A DNA stretch of 64,000 bases, taken from NCBI GenBank assembly GCA_009783065.1, contig WRHV01000002.1, forward strand, positions 1 to 64,000. Reading direction: 5' to 3'. Source of the DNA: Betaproteobacteria bacterium. GTDB lineage: Bacteria > Pseudomonadota > Gammaproteobacteria > Burkholderiales > Burkholderiaceae. The translations under genes and the position numbers were made by a program. The number at the start of each line of letters is the position of its first letter. Positions within the stretch are counted from its first letter, which is position 1. Positions 18,243 through 28,732 of the stretch are shown in pieces. The notes under the pieces were generated by a model that made no database searches, was not told the DNA's origin, and worked only from the letters and a program-made list of their open reading frames with translations.

Positions 18243-19592
18243 ATGCGCGATGTTTTTCAAAAAATAAGCTTAACTCTTTTAGGCACAACAAGAAAAACCC
18301 GTATCGTTTCAGGTGTATCGCTTTTGCTTGGCATATTTGCCATTGGCGCTGCCGCTGTCGCGCCCAGTGCACCGCCTGATACCAGCCATATTGAAATCCG
18401 TTCCATTTCCGAAGAAATCAAACTTCCTTCACTGGCAGAACAAATCGCCACACTCAGCCAGGAAAAACACTATTTTATGCGGGAAGAAAAAGTCCGTACC
18501 GGTGATACGCTCGGCTCCGTGCTAACCAGATTAGGTGTGGATGATGTCGCCGCCATTGCATTTATCAAGTCGGATAATATCGCAAAAGAAATGCTGCAGC
18601 TAAAAGCCGGAAAAGTCATTCAAGCCAAAACAGATAATGCCGGGCAATTGCACTGGCTGTACATGTCCACTACGGATAAAGACAATATGCCGAGTGACAT
18701 TGTTGTGACGCGTACCGAAAAAGGTTTCATCTCATCAAATGATAATGTAGCGATTGAGCGGCGTATTGAGATGCGTTCCGGCGTGATTTATTCCTCATTG
18801 TTTGCCGCAACCGACTTGGCGGAAATTCCCGACATTATCACTCACAAGCTAGTAGACATGTTCGCCACCAATATTGATTTCAGTTCGGATCTGCGCCGGG
18901 GTGACCGTTTTAATATTGTGTATGAATCCTTCTGGCGAAACGGCACCCTCCTGCGTTCGGGCCGCATTCTAGCCGCTGAATTCATCAATGCGGGCAATAC
19001 CTATCAGGCTGTCTGGTTTGACGGTATCGGCAGCCGGTCAGGCGGTTATTACAGCTTTAACGGCAAGTCGCAGAAAAAGGCTTTCCTGAAATACCCGCTT
19101 GCTTTCACACGTATCTCATCTGCGTTTTCCATGCGCAAGCACCCCATCACCGGCTCGTGGAAACAGCACAAAGGCATTGATTTTGCCGCCCCTACCGGCA
19201 CCCCGATCCGCTCAGCAGCTGACGGAACGGTCGAATCTGTCGGGCGGCAGGGCGGTTACGGCAATGTCATCGTTATCAAGCACTGGGGAGCTTACACAAC
19301 AGCTTATGGCCACATGAGCCGTTTCAACCCGGATATAAAAAAGGGGACCAAGGTCAAGCAGGGCGACATTATTGGCTATGTCGGTTCAACAGGCATGAGC
19401 ACCGGCCCGCATTTGCACTATGAATTCCGGGTCAATGGCGTGCAGCACGATCCAAGACAGATTGAGATGCCGAATATCCAGCCGCTGACTGCCAGCGAAA
19501 TGGAACAATTCCGGATTGTTGTTGCCGACATGCGTCATCGTTTCTCGCTCATGAATCCCGGCAGTGCCTATGAAAAAGTGGCTGCAAAATAG
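18243..19592 (+). CDS. M23-family murein endopeptidase, membrane-anchored
   Basis: 449 residues with an N-terminal signal anchor (about residues 18-40), a middle OapA/LysM-like region (VRTGDTLGSVLTRLGV) and a C-terminal LytM/M23 domain. The zinc site is intact: HKGIDFAAPTGTPI supplies the His-x3-Asp pair, and GPHLHYEF supplies the HxH pair. It resembles MepM/YebA, which cuts peptidoglycan cross-links in the periplasm during growth. It is followed 2 bases later by anmK, so cell wall cutting and cell wall recycling appear to be coupled in one transcript. Confidence 0.88.
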   Translation: MRDVFQKISLTLLGTTRKTRIVSGVSLLLGIFAIGAAAVAPSAPPDTSHIEIRSISEEIKLPSLAEQIATLSQEKHYFMREEKVRTGDTLGSVLTRLGVDDVAAIAFIKSDNIAKEMLQLKAGKVIQAKTDNAGQLHWLYMSTTDKDNMPSDIVVTRTEKGFISSNDNVAIERRIEMRSGVIYSSLFAATDLAEIPDIITHKLVDMFATNIDFSSDLRRGDRFNIVYESFWRNGTLLRSGRILAAEFINAGNTYQAVWFDGIGSRSGGYYSFNGKSQKKAFLKYPLAFTRISSAFSMRKHPITGSWKQHKGIDFAAPTGTPIRSAADGTVESVGRQGGYGNVIVIKHWGAYTTAYGHMSRFNPDIKKGTKVKQGDIIGYVGSTGMSTGPHLHYEFRVNGVQHDPRQIEMPNIQPLTASEMEQFRIVVADMRHRFSLMNPGSAYEKVAAK

Positions 19593-19594
19593 TC

Positions 19595-20797
19595 TTGGTA
19601 AATTACAACGATCCTGATAACCGTCTTTATATAGGCCTGATGACCGGCACCAGCATGGACGGTGTTGATGGTGTGCTGGTCGCGATTTCGGATAGTTATA
19701 CAGGCGGCTCTTTACCGCTAATGGCGACAGCGCACATCCCTTTTAGTGAACCGCTTTGTCATCTCCTGATGTCCTTACAACGATCCGGTGATAATGAAAT
19801 CGAACACGAAGCCATCGCGGCTAATGACCTTGCCAATCTATACGCGCAATGCGTTTTTCGCCTGCTAGATCAAGCTCGCCTCTCTCCAGACTGTGTGACA
19901 GCTATCGGCGTGCATGGACAAACCATCCGGCACCGTCCAGAACTGGGCTATACCTGGCAAACCAATAACCCCGCCCTCTTAGCCGAACTAACCGGCATTG
20001 ATGTCATCGCGGATTTTCGCTCCCGCGACCTTGCTGCCGGCGGCCAGGGTGCACCACTCGTTCCCGCTTTTCATCGCGCGTTTTTTGATCGTAACGGCAA
20101 TGCCTGCACTATCGTCAATATTGGCGGCATCGCCAACGTCACCATATTGGGAAGCGATGGAAAAACAACCGGTTTTGATACGGGACCAGGCAATGTGCTA
20201 TTGGATGCCTGGATCGCAAAAAACCAGAATCGGCTTTATGATGAAAATGGAACATGGGCTGCAAGTGGTAAACCGGATAGAGAATTGCTGGCGCTCATGC
20301 TAAAAGAACCCTTTTTGTCCCTTCACCCGCCAAAAAGCACCGGTCGCGACCTGTTTAATGCAGAATGGATTGAAGCTCAACTATCCTCTGCTCTCGAATT
20401 CACCACTTTATCTCCAGCAGACATTCAGGCAACCCTTACTGCATTCACTGTTACAACCATTGCCGATGCCATTAGCCGGCATGCTCCTGGCACAGATCAA
20501 GTCTTTATCTGTGGCGGTGGCGCTAAAAACACACACCTTGTCAGCCAGCTTCAGGCGGCACTCAAGCAATCGATGCCGGATACGAAAGTCATAACCAGCG
20601 ACACGGCCGGTATTGATCCCATGCATATTGAAGCTCTGGCTTTTGCATGGCTGGCCCACCGTTTCACCAACAGACTTCCCGGCAACCTTCCGGATGTGAC
20701 CGGCGCACATGGCTTGCGTATTCTCGGCGCGCTCTATCCTGGCTTGTACAACGAGCATGCCGGAATCCCTACCATCACAGCAAGTATGCAAGAATGA
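19595..20797 (+). CDS. anmK: Anhydro-N-acetylmuramic acid kinase
   Basis: 400 residues. It phosphorylates and opens 1,6-anhydro-MurNAc during peptidoglycan recycling. The ASKHA fold is shown by [17 protein letters not shown] at the N-terminus, [20 protein letters not shown] and FDTGPGN. The start is a TTG 2 bases after the M23 stop, since no ATG lies near the family's N-terminus; initiation probably depends on coupling to the upstream gene. Its stop overlaps the dtd start (ATGA), so M23 peptidase, anmK and dtd form a tight operon. Confidence 0.93.
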   Translation: MVNYNDPDNRLYIGLMTGTSMDGVDGVLVAISDSYTGGSLPLMATAHIPFSEPLCHLLMSLQRSGDNEIEHEAIAANDLANLYAQCVFRLLDQARLSPDCVTAIGVHGQTIRHRPELGYTWQTNNPALLAELTGIDVIADFRSRDLAAGGQGAPLVPAFHRAFFDRNGNACTIVNIGGIANVTILGSDGKTTGFDTGPGNVLLDAWIAKNQNRLYDENGTWAASGKPDRELLALMLKEPFLSLHPPKSTGRDLFNAEWIEAQLSSALEFTTLSPADIQATLTAFTVTTIADAISRHAPGTDQVFICGGGAKNTHLVSQLQAALKQSMPDTKVITSDTAGIDPMHIEALAFAWLAHRFTNRLPGNLPDVTGAHGLRILGALYPGLYNEHAGIPTITASMQE

Positions 20798-21255
20798 TCG
20801 CCCTGCTCCAGCGCGTCAGCCATGCACGGGTTATAGTCGATGGCGATACGGTCGGTCATATTGGAAAAGGGCTGGTTGTTTTGCTGTGCGCTGAACGCGG
20901 AGATACGAAAAAAGAAGCGGATAACCTGCTTAATCGTCTGGTGAACTATCGCGTTTTCAACGACAACAATGGCAAAATGAACCTCTCCCTGATCACTGTT
21001 GAGGGAGAATTGTTATTGGTTCCGCAGTTTACCCTGGCTGCCAATACCCGGTCAGGAACCCGGCCTTCTTTTTCTCATGCGGCTCCGCCCGATATTGGCC
21101 AGCACCTGTTTGATTACTTTGCCCAACAAGCGAAAGAAAAGGGTATAAAGGTCGAAACAGGCCGCTTTGGCGCCCACATGGAAGTCGAACTGGTCAATGA
21201 CGGACCGGTCACCCTCTGGCTGCATGTGCCACCTTCTTTTGATGGCACCCACTAA
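20794..21255 (+). CDS. dtd: D-aminoacyl-tRNA deacylase
   Basis: 153 residues from the ATG at 20794, which overlaps the anmK stop by 4 bases and matches the family start ([17 protein letters not shown]). DTD hydrolyses D-amino acids and glycine mischarged on tRNA. The signature [11 protein letters not shown] and the cis-Gly-Pro motif NDGPVTLWL near the C-terminus are present. The frame is open upstream but only as an overlap with anmK. Confidence 0.94.
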   Translation: MIALLQRVSHARVIVDGDTVGHIGKGLVVLLCAERGDTKKEADNLLNRLVNYRVFNDNNGKMNLSLITVEGELLLVPQFTLAANTRSGTRPSFSHAAPPDIGQHLFDYFAQQAKEKGIKVETGRFGAHMEVELVNDGPVTLWLHVPPSFDGTH

Positions 21256-21341
21256 AAGTTCAGATAAATGGTACGAAAACCACCCTCATCTGGCAAAATA
21301 AGCATATGTTATCGTAAAAACGACCCGAAAAAGGAGAAAAC

Positions 21342-21977
21342 ATGAAAATATGGAGTCATTCTTTCAAGGACAATCAGGCCATCCCTCCCAAATACGCTTT
21401 TGGATTGATTGACCCTCAAAACCATGTTGCACTGTCAGACAACCATAATCCGCACCTGGCCTGGAGCGAACTACCTGCCGGAACGAAATCCCTCGCTGTT
21501 ATTTGCCACGATTATGATGTTCCTTCAAAAGGCGATGATGTCAACCAGGAAGGCAAAAAAATTCCTGCTGATCTACCGAGAGTCGATTTTTATCACTGGG
21601 TCCTGATTGATTTGCCTCCAACTTTGCAATCTATCAGTGAAGGGGAATTTTCCAGCGGCATCACGCCTCGCGGCAAAAGCGGCCCCGCTGCTCTGCATGA
21701 TGCACGGCAAGGCATTAATGACTATACCCCCTGGTTTGCCGGCGACAAGGATATGTCCGGCGATTACTACGGATATGACGGCCCCTGCCCGCCCTGGAAC
21801 GATACGATACTGCACCATTATGTTTTTACCGTCTACGCGCTGGATGTGGGCAAATTGCAGGTAGGGGACAAATTCACCGGTCCTGACGCCATGACAGCCA
21901 TGGAAGGCCATATTCTGGCTAAGGCCAGTATGACCGGTATTTATACGCTCAATCCTGAATTAGCCGGAAAAATCTGA
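21342..21977 (+). CDS. YbhB/YbcL-family (PEBP-like) protein
   Basis: 211 residues with an AAGGAG ribosome-binding site just upstream. It belongs to the bacterial phosphatidylethanolamine-binding protein family: NPHLAWSELPAGTKSLAVIC, FYHWVLIDLPPT, YDGPCPPWND and HHYVFTVYALD are the ligand-pocket motifs. No signal peptide is seen, so it is probably cytoplasmic. The family's role in bacteria is not settled; some members inhibit proteases or bind small ligands. It is slightly longer than the 150-180 residue norm because of an insertion after about residue 60. Confidence 0.85.
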   Translation: MKIWSHSFKDNQAIPPKYAFGLIDPQNHVALSDNHNPHLAWSELPAGTKSLAVICHDYDVPSKGDDVNQEGKKIPADLPRVDFYHWVLIDLPPTLQSISEGEFSSGITPRGKSGPAALHDARQGINDYTPWFAGDKDMSGDYYGYDGPCPPWNDTILHHYVFTVYALDVGKLQVGDKFTGPDAMTAMEGHILAKASMTGIYTLNPELAGKI

Positions 21978-21989
21978 GTCTGTAAAGAC

Positions 21990-22658
21990 ATGGACATGGA
22001 CGGTTCAACCGAAATTCTGATTATCCGTCACGGACAAACAGAATGGAATGTGACCAAACGCTTGCAGGGACACACCGACATTCCTCTAAACGAGAAGGGC
22101 ATGGAACAGGCGCTTGTACTTGCCCAAACGTTGCAGAAAGAAAAACTGGATGCCGTTTTTTCCAGCGATCTTCAACGCGCGCGGAAAACCGCAGAGGAAA
22201 TCGCAAAATGGCACAACCTGCCGGTTCAGGTCGATATGGCCTTTAGGGAACGTTCTTATGGCGCCTTTGAAGGACTCAGCCGCGAAGAAATTAAAATCCG
22301 TTATCCAGAATCCCATGCAGCCTGGTACGCAGCAGATCCTGACCATGTCTTTCCACCCGGAGACCGTCCTGCCGAGAGCATACGTTCTTTTCACAATCGC
22401 GCTATGGAGTCCATTTACGGGATTGCAGGACAATTTACAGGAAAAAAGATTGTCCTGATTGCCCATTTCGGCATTATCGAGTCGGCCTACCGGGTTGCCC
22501 ACCATTTACCGCTCGAAACCAGAAGCCGTGTTCCCATCTCCAATACCAGCATCAACCGTTTTCTGATCCGTGAAAACCGAATTGAGCTGCTGAAATGGGG
22601 AGATGACGACCATCTGGAGTCCCCGCAAAAACCGGTCGATTACCTCAAACATTTTTGA
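21990..22658 (+). CDS. Histidine phosphatase superfamily protein (phosphoglycerate mutase-like)
   Basis: 222 residues. The catalytic RHG motif is IIRHGQTEWN near residue 12, with the second histidine in LIAHFGI and the arginine and glutamate in SDLQRARKTAEEI and FRERSYGAFEG. Such enzymes remove phosphate from small metabolites; close family members include GpmB-like and CobC-like phosphatases. The cofactor-independent fit and the substrate cannot be resolved here. The start is ATG 21990, 12 bases after the PEBP gene; a second ATG at 21996 is possible. Confidence 0.85.
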   Translation: MDMDGSTEILIIRHGQTEWNVTKRLQGHTDIPLNEKGMEQALVLAQTLQKEKLDAVFSSDLQRARKTAEEIAKWHNLPVQVDMAFRERSYGAFEGLSREEIKIRYPESHAAWYAADPDHVFPPGDRPAESIRSFHNRAMESIYGIAGQFTGKKIVLIAHFGIIESAYRVAHHLPLETRSRVPISNTSINRFLIRENRIELLKWGDDDHLESPQKPVDYLKHF

Positions 22659-22730
22659 AAAGTCATCGAAGTTCTGCCTATTTTTCACGCAACAGCTTTG
22701 CTAGAATAATTGATTTTCAAGTTTCATGTC

Positions 22731-23777
22731 ATGCAACTCGGCCCCTATACCCTTCCCAACAACGTCTTTGCCGCTCCCATGGCAGGCGTGACAGATCGCC
22801 CGTTCCGTCAGCTTTGCCGCCAGCTCGGTGCGGGGTATGTCGTATCCGAAATGGTCGCAGCCAATCCCTTATTGTGGAAATCCGGCAAAAGCATGAAACG
22901 GATAGCACATCTGGATGAGACTGAACCTCGGGTTATTCAGATGACAGGAGCCGACCCTCAAATGATGGCCGATAGTGCACGTTACCATGTTGAACAAGGC
23001 GCCCAGATCATCGATATCAATATGGGATGCCCGGTAAAGAAAGTCTGTAACAATTGGTGTGGATCAGCACTTCTGCAGGATGAAAAACGCGTGGCCGCCA
23101 TACTTGATGCTGTGGTAAAAGCGGTAGACGTTCCTATTACCCTGAAATACCGTACCGGATGGAACCGTGAAAACAAAAACGCCGTTAAAGTGGCACAAAT
23201 GGCTGAATCCATTGGCATTGCCATGTTGACCCTGCACGGACGGACTCGTGAAGATGCTTATCGTGGAAATGCCGAATATGAAACCATCGCCCAGGTCAAA
23301 AAAACCGTTGCCATTCCTGTTGTAGCCAACGGTGATATTGATTCACCTGAAAAAGCACAAAAAGTGCTGGAAATGACTGGTGCCGACGCGATCATGATAG
23401 GCCGCGCTGCACAGGGCAAACCCTGGATATTTCGTGAAATTACACATTACCTTCAGACGGGAAAACGCATGCCTGAGCCCTCCGTTGAAGAAGCTCACCG
23501 CCTGATACGTCAGCATTTATTAGAACATTATGCATTTCATGGTGAAATAGTGGGTGTACGGAGTGCGAGAAAGCATATAGGATGGTATATTAATAACCTA
23601 CCCAATTCGGAAGCTTTCAAAAAGCAAATCAATCAAATTGAATCCTGTGAAGCCCAACTCAGGAATGTTGATGTATTTTTTGAATCGCAGTTGAAGTATG
23701 GTGAAAAATTACAATACAGCAAACATACGCAAAAGTTGATTTACCCGGACGCCGACTTTTCGCAAACTCGTCAGTAA
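22731..23777 (+). CDS. dusB: tRNA-dihydrouridine synthase B
   Basis: 348 residues from ATG 22731. The frame opens 7 codons earlier at a TTG, but MQLGPYTLPNNVFAAPMAGV is the family start. The FMN-binding TIM barrel carries the catalytic cysteine at about residue 100 in INMGCPVKKV, matching DusB numbering. It reduces U17 in the tRNA D-loop. It is directly upstream of fis, the dusB-fis operon conserved in proteobacteria. Confidence 0.95.
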   Translation: MQLGPYTLPNNVFAAPMAGVTDRPFRQLCRQLGAGYVVSEMVAANPLLWKSGKSMKRIAHLDETEPRVIQMTGADPQMMADSARYHVEQGAQIIDINMGCPVKKVCNNWCGSALLQDEKRVAAILDAVVKAVDVPITLKYRTGWNRENKNAVKVAQMAESIGIAMLTLHGRTREDAYRGNAEYETIAQVKKTVAIPVVANGDIDSPEKAQKVLEMTGADAIMIGRAAQGKPWIFREITHYLQTGKRMPEPSVEEAHRLIRQHLLEHYAFHGEIVGVRSARKHIGWYINNLPNSEAFKKQINQIESCEAQLRNVDVFFESQLKYGEKLQYSKHTQKLIYPDADFSQTRQ

Positions 23778-23782
23778 TAAAA

Positions 23783-24016
23783 ATGAGTAAAGAGCAAATT
23801 CAGGAAATCGTATCAAAAAGTCTGCAAGATTATTTTGAAGTTTTAGATGGACAAAAACCCATCGGCATTTACAACATGATCATGCACATCGTTGAAAAAC
23901 CGGTTCTTGCTGCTGTGATGGCCCACGCCAGAAATAACCAGTCACTGGCAGCGGAAATGCTGGGCATCAACAGAAACACGCTACGAAAAAAGTTACTTGA
24001 GCATGAGTTGTTGTAG
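23783..24016 (+). CDS. fis: DNA-binding protein Fis
   Basis: 77 residues, typical of the shorter betaproteobacterial Fis. The C-terminal helix-turn-helix reads SLAAEMLGINRNTLRKKL. Fis bends DNA and activates rRNA and tRNA promoters in fast growth. It begins 5 bases after the dusB stop and precedes purH, so it is probably co-transcribed with both. Confidence 0.95.
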   Translation: MSKEQIQEIVSKSLQDYFEVLDGQKPIGIYNMIMHIVEKPVLAAVMAHARNNQSLAAEMLGINRNTLRKKLLEHELL

Positions 24017-24073
24017 TTTGTGCTCCGGCATGCCCGCATTTGATTCCAATTATTTCACTTATTCTGATTTGTC

Positions 24074-25639
24074 ATGACCCGATATGCCCTGATTTCCGTC
24101 TCTGATAAAACGGGTGTCGTTGATTTTGCCCGTGCGCTTACTGATATGGGAATAACCATCCTCTCTACCGGCGGCACAGCTGACCTGCTCCAGAAAAACG
24201 GCATTGCCGTAACTGAAGTAGCCGATTACACCGGATTCCCAGAAATGCTGGATGGCCGCGTTAAGACATTGCATCCCAAAATACATGGGGGCATTCTTGC
24301 CAGGCGTAATCTGGATGCACATACTTCAGCCATTACAAAACACGGCATTTCTGCCATCGACATGGTCGTAGTCAATCTTTATCCCTTCCAGCAGACGGTT
24401 GCCGCTCTCCAGTGCACACTGGAAGATGCCGTTGAAAACATTGATATCGGTGGACCGGCCATGTTGCGTTCTGCCGCAAAAAATTATCGCGATGTAACGG
24501 TTATCTGTGACCCGGCTGATTATGCCCATGTGCTCGAAGAAATGAAAAATCACGACGGCATCCTGACGGAAAACAGCCGTTTTGAACTAGCCAAAAAAAC
24601 TTTCTCGCACACAGCCCAGTACGATGGCGCAATCGCCAATTACCTATCCAGCCTGGGTAAAGACAAAAAACACACCGAACGTAACCTATATCCTCAAATG
24701 CTGAACCTTCACTTTGAAAAGGTACAGGAGATGCGATATGGGGAAAATCCGCACCAGTCTGCTGCTTTTTATCGTGAGCGGACCGTTCCCTATGGCACGT
24801 TTGCCGATTACACGCAATTACAGGGAAAAGAGCTTTCCTACAACAATATCAGTGATGCCGATGCCGCATGGGAATGTGTCAAAGTATTCAACGAACCGGC
24901 CTGTGTCATCATCAAACACGCCAATCCCTGTGGCGTCGCCATCGGAAACAATCTAGCCCAGGCTTATGAAAAAGCGCTCCGGACCGATCCCGAAGCGGCA
25001 TTTGGGGGCATTATTGCCTTTAACCGGGAACTGGATCAGAAAGCGGCTGAAGCGGTCGCCAATCTTTTTGTGGAAGTATTGATCGCGCCAGCTTTTTCAC
25101 TTGAAGCCCGAGCGATCTTCACCAACAAGAAAAATGTCCGCCTGCTGGAAATTCCTCTTGGTAAAGACCTGAATAAATACGAAATCAAGCGGGTTGGCGG
25201 AGGATTACTACTGCAATCCCCCGATGCAGCTGATATCGCCATATCAGACCTGAAATCCGTCACCCAAAAACAACCTGACCCCCAACAATTGCAGGATATG
25301 CTCTTTGCCTGGCGAGTCGTCAAATTTGTGAAATCGAACGCTATCGTTTTTTGTCGTGACGGCATGACCATAGCCATCGGCGCCGGTCAGATGAGCCGGG
25401 TAGACGCCGCGCGAACGGCTGTCATGAAAGCCGGCAATGCCGGCCTGTCATTGGCAGGAACCGCCGTTGCATCTGATGCTTTTTTCCCGTTCCGGGACGG
25501 ACTCGATATCATAGTTGATGCTGGAGCGACATCCATCATCCAGCCGGGCGGCTCCATACGTGATAAGGATATTATTGACGCAGCTGATGAACGCGGCATA
25601 ACAATGGCTTTTACTGCTATACGCCACTTTCGGCACTAA
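24074..25639 (+). CDS. purH: Bifunctional AICAR transformylase / IMP cyclohydrolase
   Basis: 521 residues. The N-terminal MGS-like IMP cyclohydrolase domain shows STGGTADLL and [19 protein letters not shown]; the C-terminal AICAR transformylase domain shows the [11 protein letters not shown] motif with its catalytic Lys-His pair. It performs the last two steps of de novo IMP synthesis. The gene is complete and lies between fis and ruvC. Confidence 0.96.
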   Translation: MTRYALISVSDKTGVVDFARALTDMGITILSTGGTADLLQKNGIAVTEVADYTGFPEMLDGRVKTLHPKIHGGILARRNLDAHTSAITKHGISAIDMVVVNLYPFQQTVAALQCTLEDAVENIDIGGPAMLRSAAKNYRDVTVICDPADYAHVLEEMKNHDGILTENSRFELAKKTFSHTAQYDGAIANYLSSLGKDKKHTERNLYPQMLNLHFEKVQEMRYGENPHQSAAFYRERTVPYGTFADYTQLQGKELSYNNISDADAAWECVKVFNEPACVIIKHANPCGVAIGNNLAQAYEKALRTDPEAAFGGIIAFNRELDQKAAEAVANLFVEVLIAPAFSLEARAIFTNKKNVRLLEIPLGKDLNKYEIKRVGGGLLLQSPDAADIAISDLKSVTQKQPDPQQLQDMLFAWRVVKFVKSNAIVFCRDGMTIAIGAGQMSRVDAARTAVMKAGNAGLSLAGTAVASDAFFPFRDGLDIIVDAGATSIIQPGGSIRDKDIIDAADERGITMAFTAIRHFRH

Positions 25640-25671
25640 CCGCAGCCGGCCAATCAGGGACATAACGGCAC

Positions 25672-26217
25672 ATGAGAATTCTCGGCATTGATCCCGGACT
25701 GAGAATAACCGGTTTTGGGATTATCGAAAAAAAGGGAATGGATCTCTCTTATATCGCTTCCGGAACGGTTCACACACCGACGCAAGCAGATTTGCCTGAA
25801 CGCCTAAAAACCATCTTAAACAGTATCGCCGAAATTATCGACACATACCATCCACATTGCGCCGCCATTGAAAAAGTATTTGTGAATGTAAACCCTCAAT
25901 CCACATTGCTGCTGGGGCAGGCAAGAGGAGCCGCCATTTGCGCGCTCGTCAAAAGCAATCTGACCATATCGGAATATACCGCGCTACAGATCAAGCAAGC
26001 TGTTGTGGGCCACGGAAAAGCCCAGAAAAAACAGGTGCAGGACATGGTGAAACGCCTGCTTTCCCTACCGGCTCCGCCCAAAAGCGATGCCGCAGACGCG
26101 CTTGGTGTCGCCATTTGTCACGCTAATATGTTTGACGCACTCAATGCCATGCATGAAGCCGCCGGACTAAAATCAAAAAGCGGATTTCGTATCCGGCGCG
26201 GGCGACTCATCCGGTAG
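25672..26217 (+). CDS. ruvC: Crossover junction endodeoxyribonuclease
   Basis: 181 residues. The acidic catalytic residues are in [16 protein letters not shown] (Asp7), [15 protein letters not shown] (Glu) and [15 protein letters not shown] (two Asp). RuvC resolves Holliday junctions with RuvAB. It is the first of ruvC-ruvA-ruvB, all on one strand with short gaps. Confidence 0.96.
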   Translation: MRILGIDPGLRITGFGIIEKKGMDLSYIASGTVHTPTQADLPERLKTILNSIAEIIDTYHPHCAAIEKVFVNVNPQSTLLLGQARGAAICALVKSNLTISEYTALQIKQAVVGHGKAQKKQVQDMVKRLLSLPAPPKSDAADALGVAICHANMFDALNAMHEAAGLKSKSGFRIRRGRLIR

Positions 26218-26265
26218 CAGATGTGGTATATATAAAATCATTATCCATTTTTCCGGAACGCACTC

Positions 26266-26850
26266 ATGATTGGTCGTATTAGTGGCATCCTGCTCCAAAA
26301 AACACCTCCCGCCATTCTTGTTGACTGCCAGGGCATTGGTTATGAAATCGATGTATCAATGGGCACGTTTTATAATCTGCCGGCTATAGGCGAAAAAGTA
26401 ACCCTCTTTACCCATCTCTCGGTCAGAGAAGACGCCCATCTTTTGTATGGGTTCGGCAGTCTTGAAGAACGCGGTCTATTCCGTCTGTTGATCCGCATCT
26501 CCGGTATCGGCGCCAGAACAGCGCTTTCCCTGCTTTCCGGCATGTCTGTTTCAGAAATGGTGCAGGCGGTAGCTTTTCAGGATACAACACGCTTTTCCCG
26601 TATTCCCGGCATCGGCAAGAAAACCGCCGAACGGTTACTGCTGGAACTGAAAGACAAATTGGGAGCTGATATGGATATCGCCAGAGACCATGATGCCGCA
26701 CAGAGCGATAGCATGGCCGACATTCTCAATGCCTTAATTGCGCTGGGTTATTCTTCCAAAGAAGCCAACACCGTACTCAAACAGATACCGGCTGACAGTT
26801 CCGTTTCGGATGGCATCAAACTTGCACTCAAGGCCCTGTCAAAAGGATAA
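26266..26850 (+). CDS. ruvA: Holliday junction DNA helicase subunit RuvA
   Basis: 194 residues. The OB-fold N-terminus ([20 protein letters not shown]) is followed by two helix-hairpin-helix motifs ([16 protein letters not shown] and [16 protein letters not shown]) and the C-terminal RuvB-contacting domain ([16 protein letters not shown]). It binds four-way junctions and loads RuvB. Confidence 0.96.
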   Translation: MIGRISGILLQKTPPAILVDCQGIGYEIDVSMGTFYNLPAIGEKVTLFTHLSVREDAHLLYGFGSLEERGLFRLLIRISGIGARTALSLLSGMSVSEMVQAVAFQDTTRFSRIPGIGKKTAERLLLELKDKLGADMDIARDHDAAQSDSMADILNALIALGYSSKEANTVLKQIPADSSVSDGIKLALKALSKG

Positions 26851-26881
26851 TCACTGACAGCCTGTTATTGAAAGAACCTGC

Positions 26882-27955
26882 ATGAGCATACAAACCGACG
26901 ATTTCAGTGAACAACGAATTATTTCGTCGATACCTGCGTCGCCCAATGAAGAAGCCATTGAGCGCGCGTTGCGTCCCAAACATCTGGATGAATACGTCGG
27001 CCAGCATAAGATTCGCGAGCAGCTTGAAATATTTATCACGGCAGCCCGAAAACGCAACGAAGCGTTGGATCATACGCTCCTGTTTGGTCCTCCTGGGCTG
27101 GGCAAAACCACACTGGCCCATATCATTGCGCGGGAAATGGGAGTAAACCTGCGCCAGACATCCGGGCCTGTGCTCGAAAGACCCGGCGATCTGGCCGCCC
27201 TTCTAACCAACCTCGAAGCCAATGACGTGCTGTTTATTGATGAAATTCATCGCATGTCACCCGTTGTGGAGGAAATCCTATATCCTGCACTTGAAGACTA
27301 TCAGATCGATATTCTGATTGGTGAAGGACCTGCCGCGCGCTCTGTCAAACTGGACCTCCAGCCCTTTACACTCGTCGGCGCCACCACAAGAGCAGGAATG
27401 CTGACCAACCCGCTTCGGGATCGTTTCGGTGTCGTTGCCCGTCTTGAGTTTTACAATACCGAAGATCTGACCCGTATCGTCATGCGAAGCGCCGGTCTGC
27501 TGAATACACCGGTTACAGAAGAAGGCGCACAAGAAATCGCGCGCCGCGCACGCGGTACCCCCCGCATTGCCAACCGTCTGCTTAGACGCGTCAGAGATTA
27601 TGCAGAAGTCAAGGGAACCGGTGAAATCACCCGTAAAATGGCCGATGACGCCCTGAAAATGCTGGATGTCGATCCAGTCGGATTGGATGTCATGGACCGG
27701 AAGTTGCTGGAAGCCGTGCTCTTCAAGTTTGGCGGCGGCCCTGTCGGCATCAACAATCTTGCTGCTGCAATCGGTGAAGAAGTCGATACGATTGAAGATG
27801 TGCTTGAACCTTATCTGATCCAGCAGGGTTATCTACAGCGCACGCCGCGCGGCCGGATGGCAACGTCAATCACTTATCGCCATTTTGGCGTCACGCCTCC
27901 CTCTTCCAGTCCCAATGCAGAATTGTGGGATCCTTTACAGGACCGTCCAACGTGA
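26882..27955 (+). CDS. ruvB: Holliday junction DNA helicase subunit RuvB
   Basis: 357 residues. AAA+ motor with Walker [14 protein letters not shown], Walker [10 protein letters not shown], the sensor [18 protein letters not shown] and the C-terminal winged helix ([13 protein letters not shown]). The stop TGA overlaps an in-frame GTG that could start mutT, so the repair gene and the nucleotide-cleaning gene may be coupled. Confidence 0.96.
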   Translation: MSIQTDDFSEQRIISSIPASPNEEAIERALRPKHLDEYVGQHKIREQLEIFITAARKRNEALDHTLLFGPPGLGKTTLAHIIAREMGVNLRQTSGPVLERPGDLAALLTNLEANDVLFIDEIHRMSPVVEEILYPALEDYQIDILIGEGPAARSVKLDLQPFTLVGATTRAGMLTNPLRDRFGVVARLEFYNTEDLTRIVMRSAGLLNTPVTEEGAQEIARRARGTPRIANRLLRRVRDYAEVKGTGEITRKMADDALKMLDVDPVGLDVMDRKLLEAVLFKFGGGPVGINNLAAAIGEEVDTIEDVLEPYLIQQGYLQRTPRGRMATSITYRHFGVTPPSSSPNAELWDPLQDRPT

Positions 27956-27969
27956 ATAGAAACGGCTGT

Positions 27970-28377
27970 ATGACACCCATTGATGTTGCAGTTGGCATTT
28001 TGATGCGGGAAAACGGGGAAGTGCTTTTGGGCAGGCGGCCAAAAGGCAAGCCTTATCCGGGATATTGGGAATTTCCCGGCGGGAAGGTTGAACCAGGCGA
28101 AAGCATTGAATCTGCCCTGAAACGGGAATTTATTGAAGAACTGGATGTGACGATTTTGTCACAGGACCCCTGGTGTTGTGTTGAGCACGTCTATCCGCAT
28201 GCCCATGTCCGCCTTCACTTTTTCATCAGCAAAAATTGGCAGGGACAACCCAAAAGCCGTGAAGGACAGGAATTCATCTGGCAAAGCCACATCCATGTCG
28301 AACCATTGCTTCCGGCAACCATTCCTCTGATTGCCTGGCTGGACAAATATCGTTTTCCTAGGGTCAGCCCTCATTAA
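27970..28377 (+). CDS. mutT: 8-oxo-dGTP diphosphatase, NUDIX family
   Basis: 135 residues from ATG 27970; a GTG at 27952 overlapping the ruvB stop is an alternative start. The Nudix box is canonical (GGKVEPGESIESALKREFIEEL). It sanitises oxidised guanine nucleotides. The last residues (RVSPH) and the stop codon are encoded by the left end of a 178-bp inverted-repeat element that begins at 28360, so insertion of the element has replaced the original C-terminus of the protein. Confidence 0.92.
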   Translation: MTPIDVAVGILMRENGEVLLGRRPKGKPYPGYWEFPGGKVEPGESIESALKREFIEELDVTILSQDPWCCVEHVYPHAHVRLHFFISKNWQGQPKSREGQEFIWQSHIHVEPLLPATIPLIAWLDKYRFPRVSPH

Positions 28378-28537
28378 TATGTCGTCGCGAAAAGTTGATT
28401 TTTTCCGTCTGCCAAGGCGCAGGGACAAAATGGGACGATGGCGTATTGAACATACGGCGAGTTCTATTTTGAACCGGCAACACAGGCAGACGGGAAAGGG
28501 CAGCTTTGCAGCAGACATATTAATGAGGGCTGACCCT
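28360..28537. repeat. 178-bp inverted-repeat element, copy 1 (MITE-like)
   Basis: The ends are a perfect 24-base terminal inverted repeat beginning AGGGTCAGCCCTCATTAAT (28360-28383 against 28514-28537). Inside, CCGTCTGCC pairs with GGCAGACGG and the centre is GTATTGAACATAC, so the whole unit can fold into one long imperfect hairpin. It contains no ORF. Copies of the same length and orientation lie at 29675-29852 and 56351-56528. It supplies the last codons and the stop of mutT. Confidence 0.9.
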
Positions 28538-28557
28538 AATTCCTGACTATATGTATA

Positions 28558-28586
28558 TTGCCGCCAGCGCATAAATCAGCGATAAT
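28558..28586 (+). promoter_or_regulatory. Promoter of tRNA-Leu
   Basis: TTGCCG (28558-28563) and GATAAT (28581-28586) are 17 bases apart and 11 bases upstream of the tRNA 5' end. It begins 20 bases after repeat copy 1, so the tRNA promoter is independent of mutT. Confidence 0.6.
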
Positions 28587-28597
28587 GCACAGGCGTT

Positions 28598-28684
28598 GCC
28601 GGAGTGGCGAAATTGGTAGACGCACGAGACTCAAAATCTCGCGGGGGTGACCCCGTGCCGGTTCGATTCCGGCCTCCGGCACCA
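28598..28684 (+). tRNA. tRNA-Leu (anticodon CAA)
   Basis: An 87-nt class II tRNA with acceptor GCCGGAG/CTCCGGC, encoded CCA end, long variable arm (GCGGGGGTGACCCCGT) and TTCGATT T-loop. The anticodon loop CTCAAAA gives CAA, which reads UUG. It stands alone between two copies of the 178-bp repeat. Confidence 0.95.
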
Positions 28685-28732
28685 CAATAAAAATAACAAT
28701 AAAATCAAATGGCTGTAATAATTCCAAACTTC

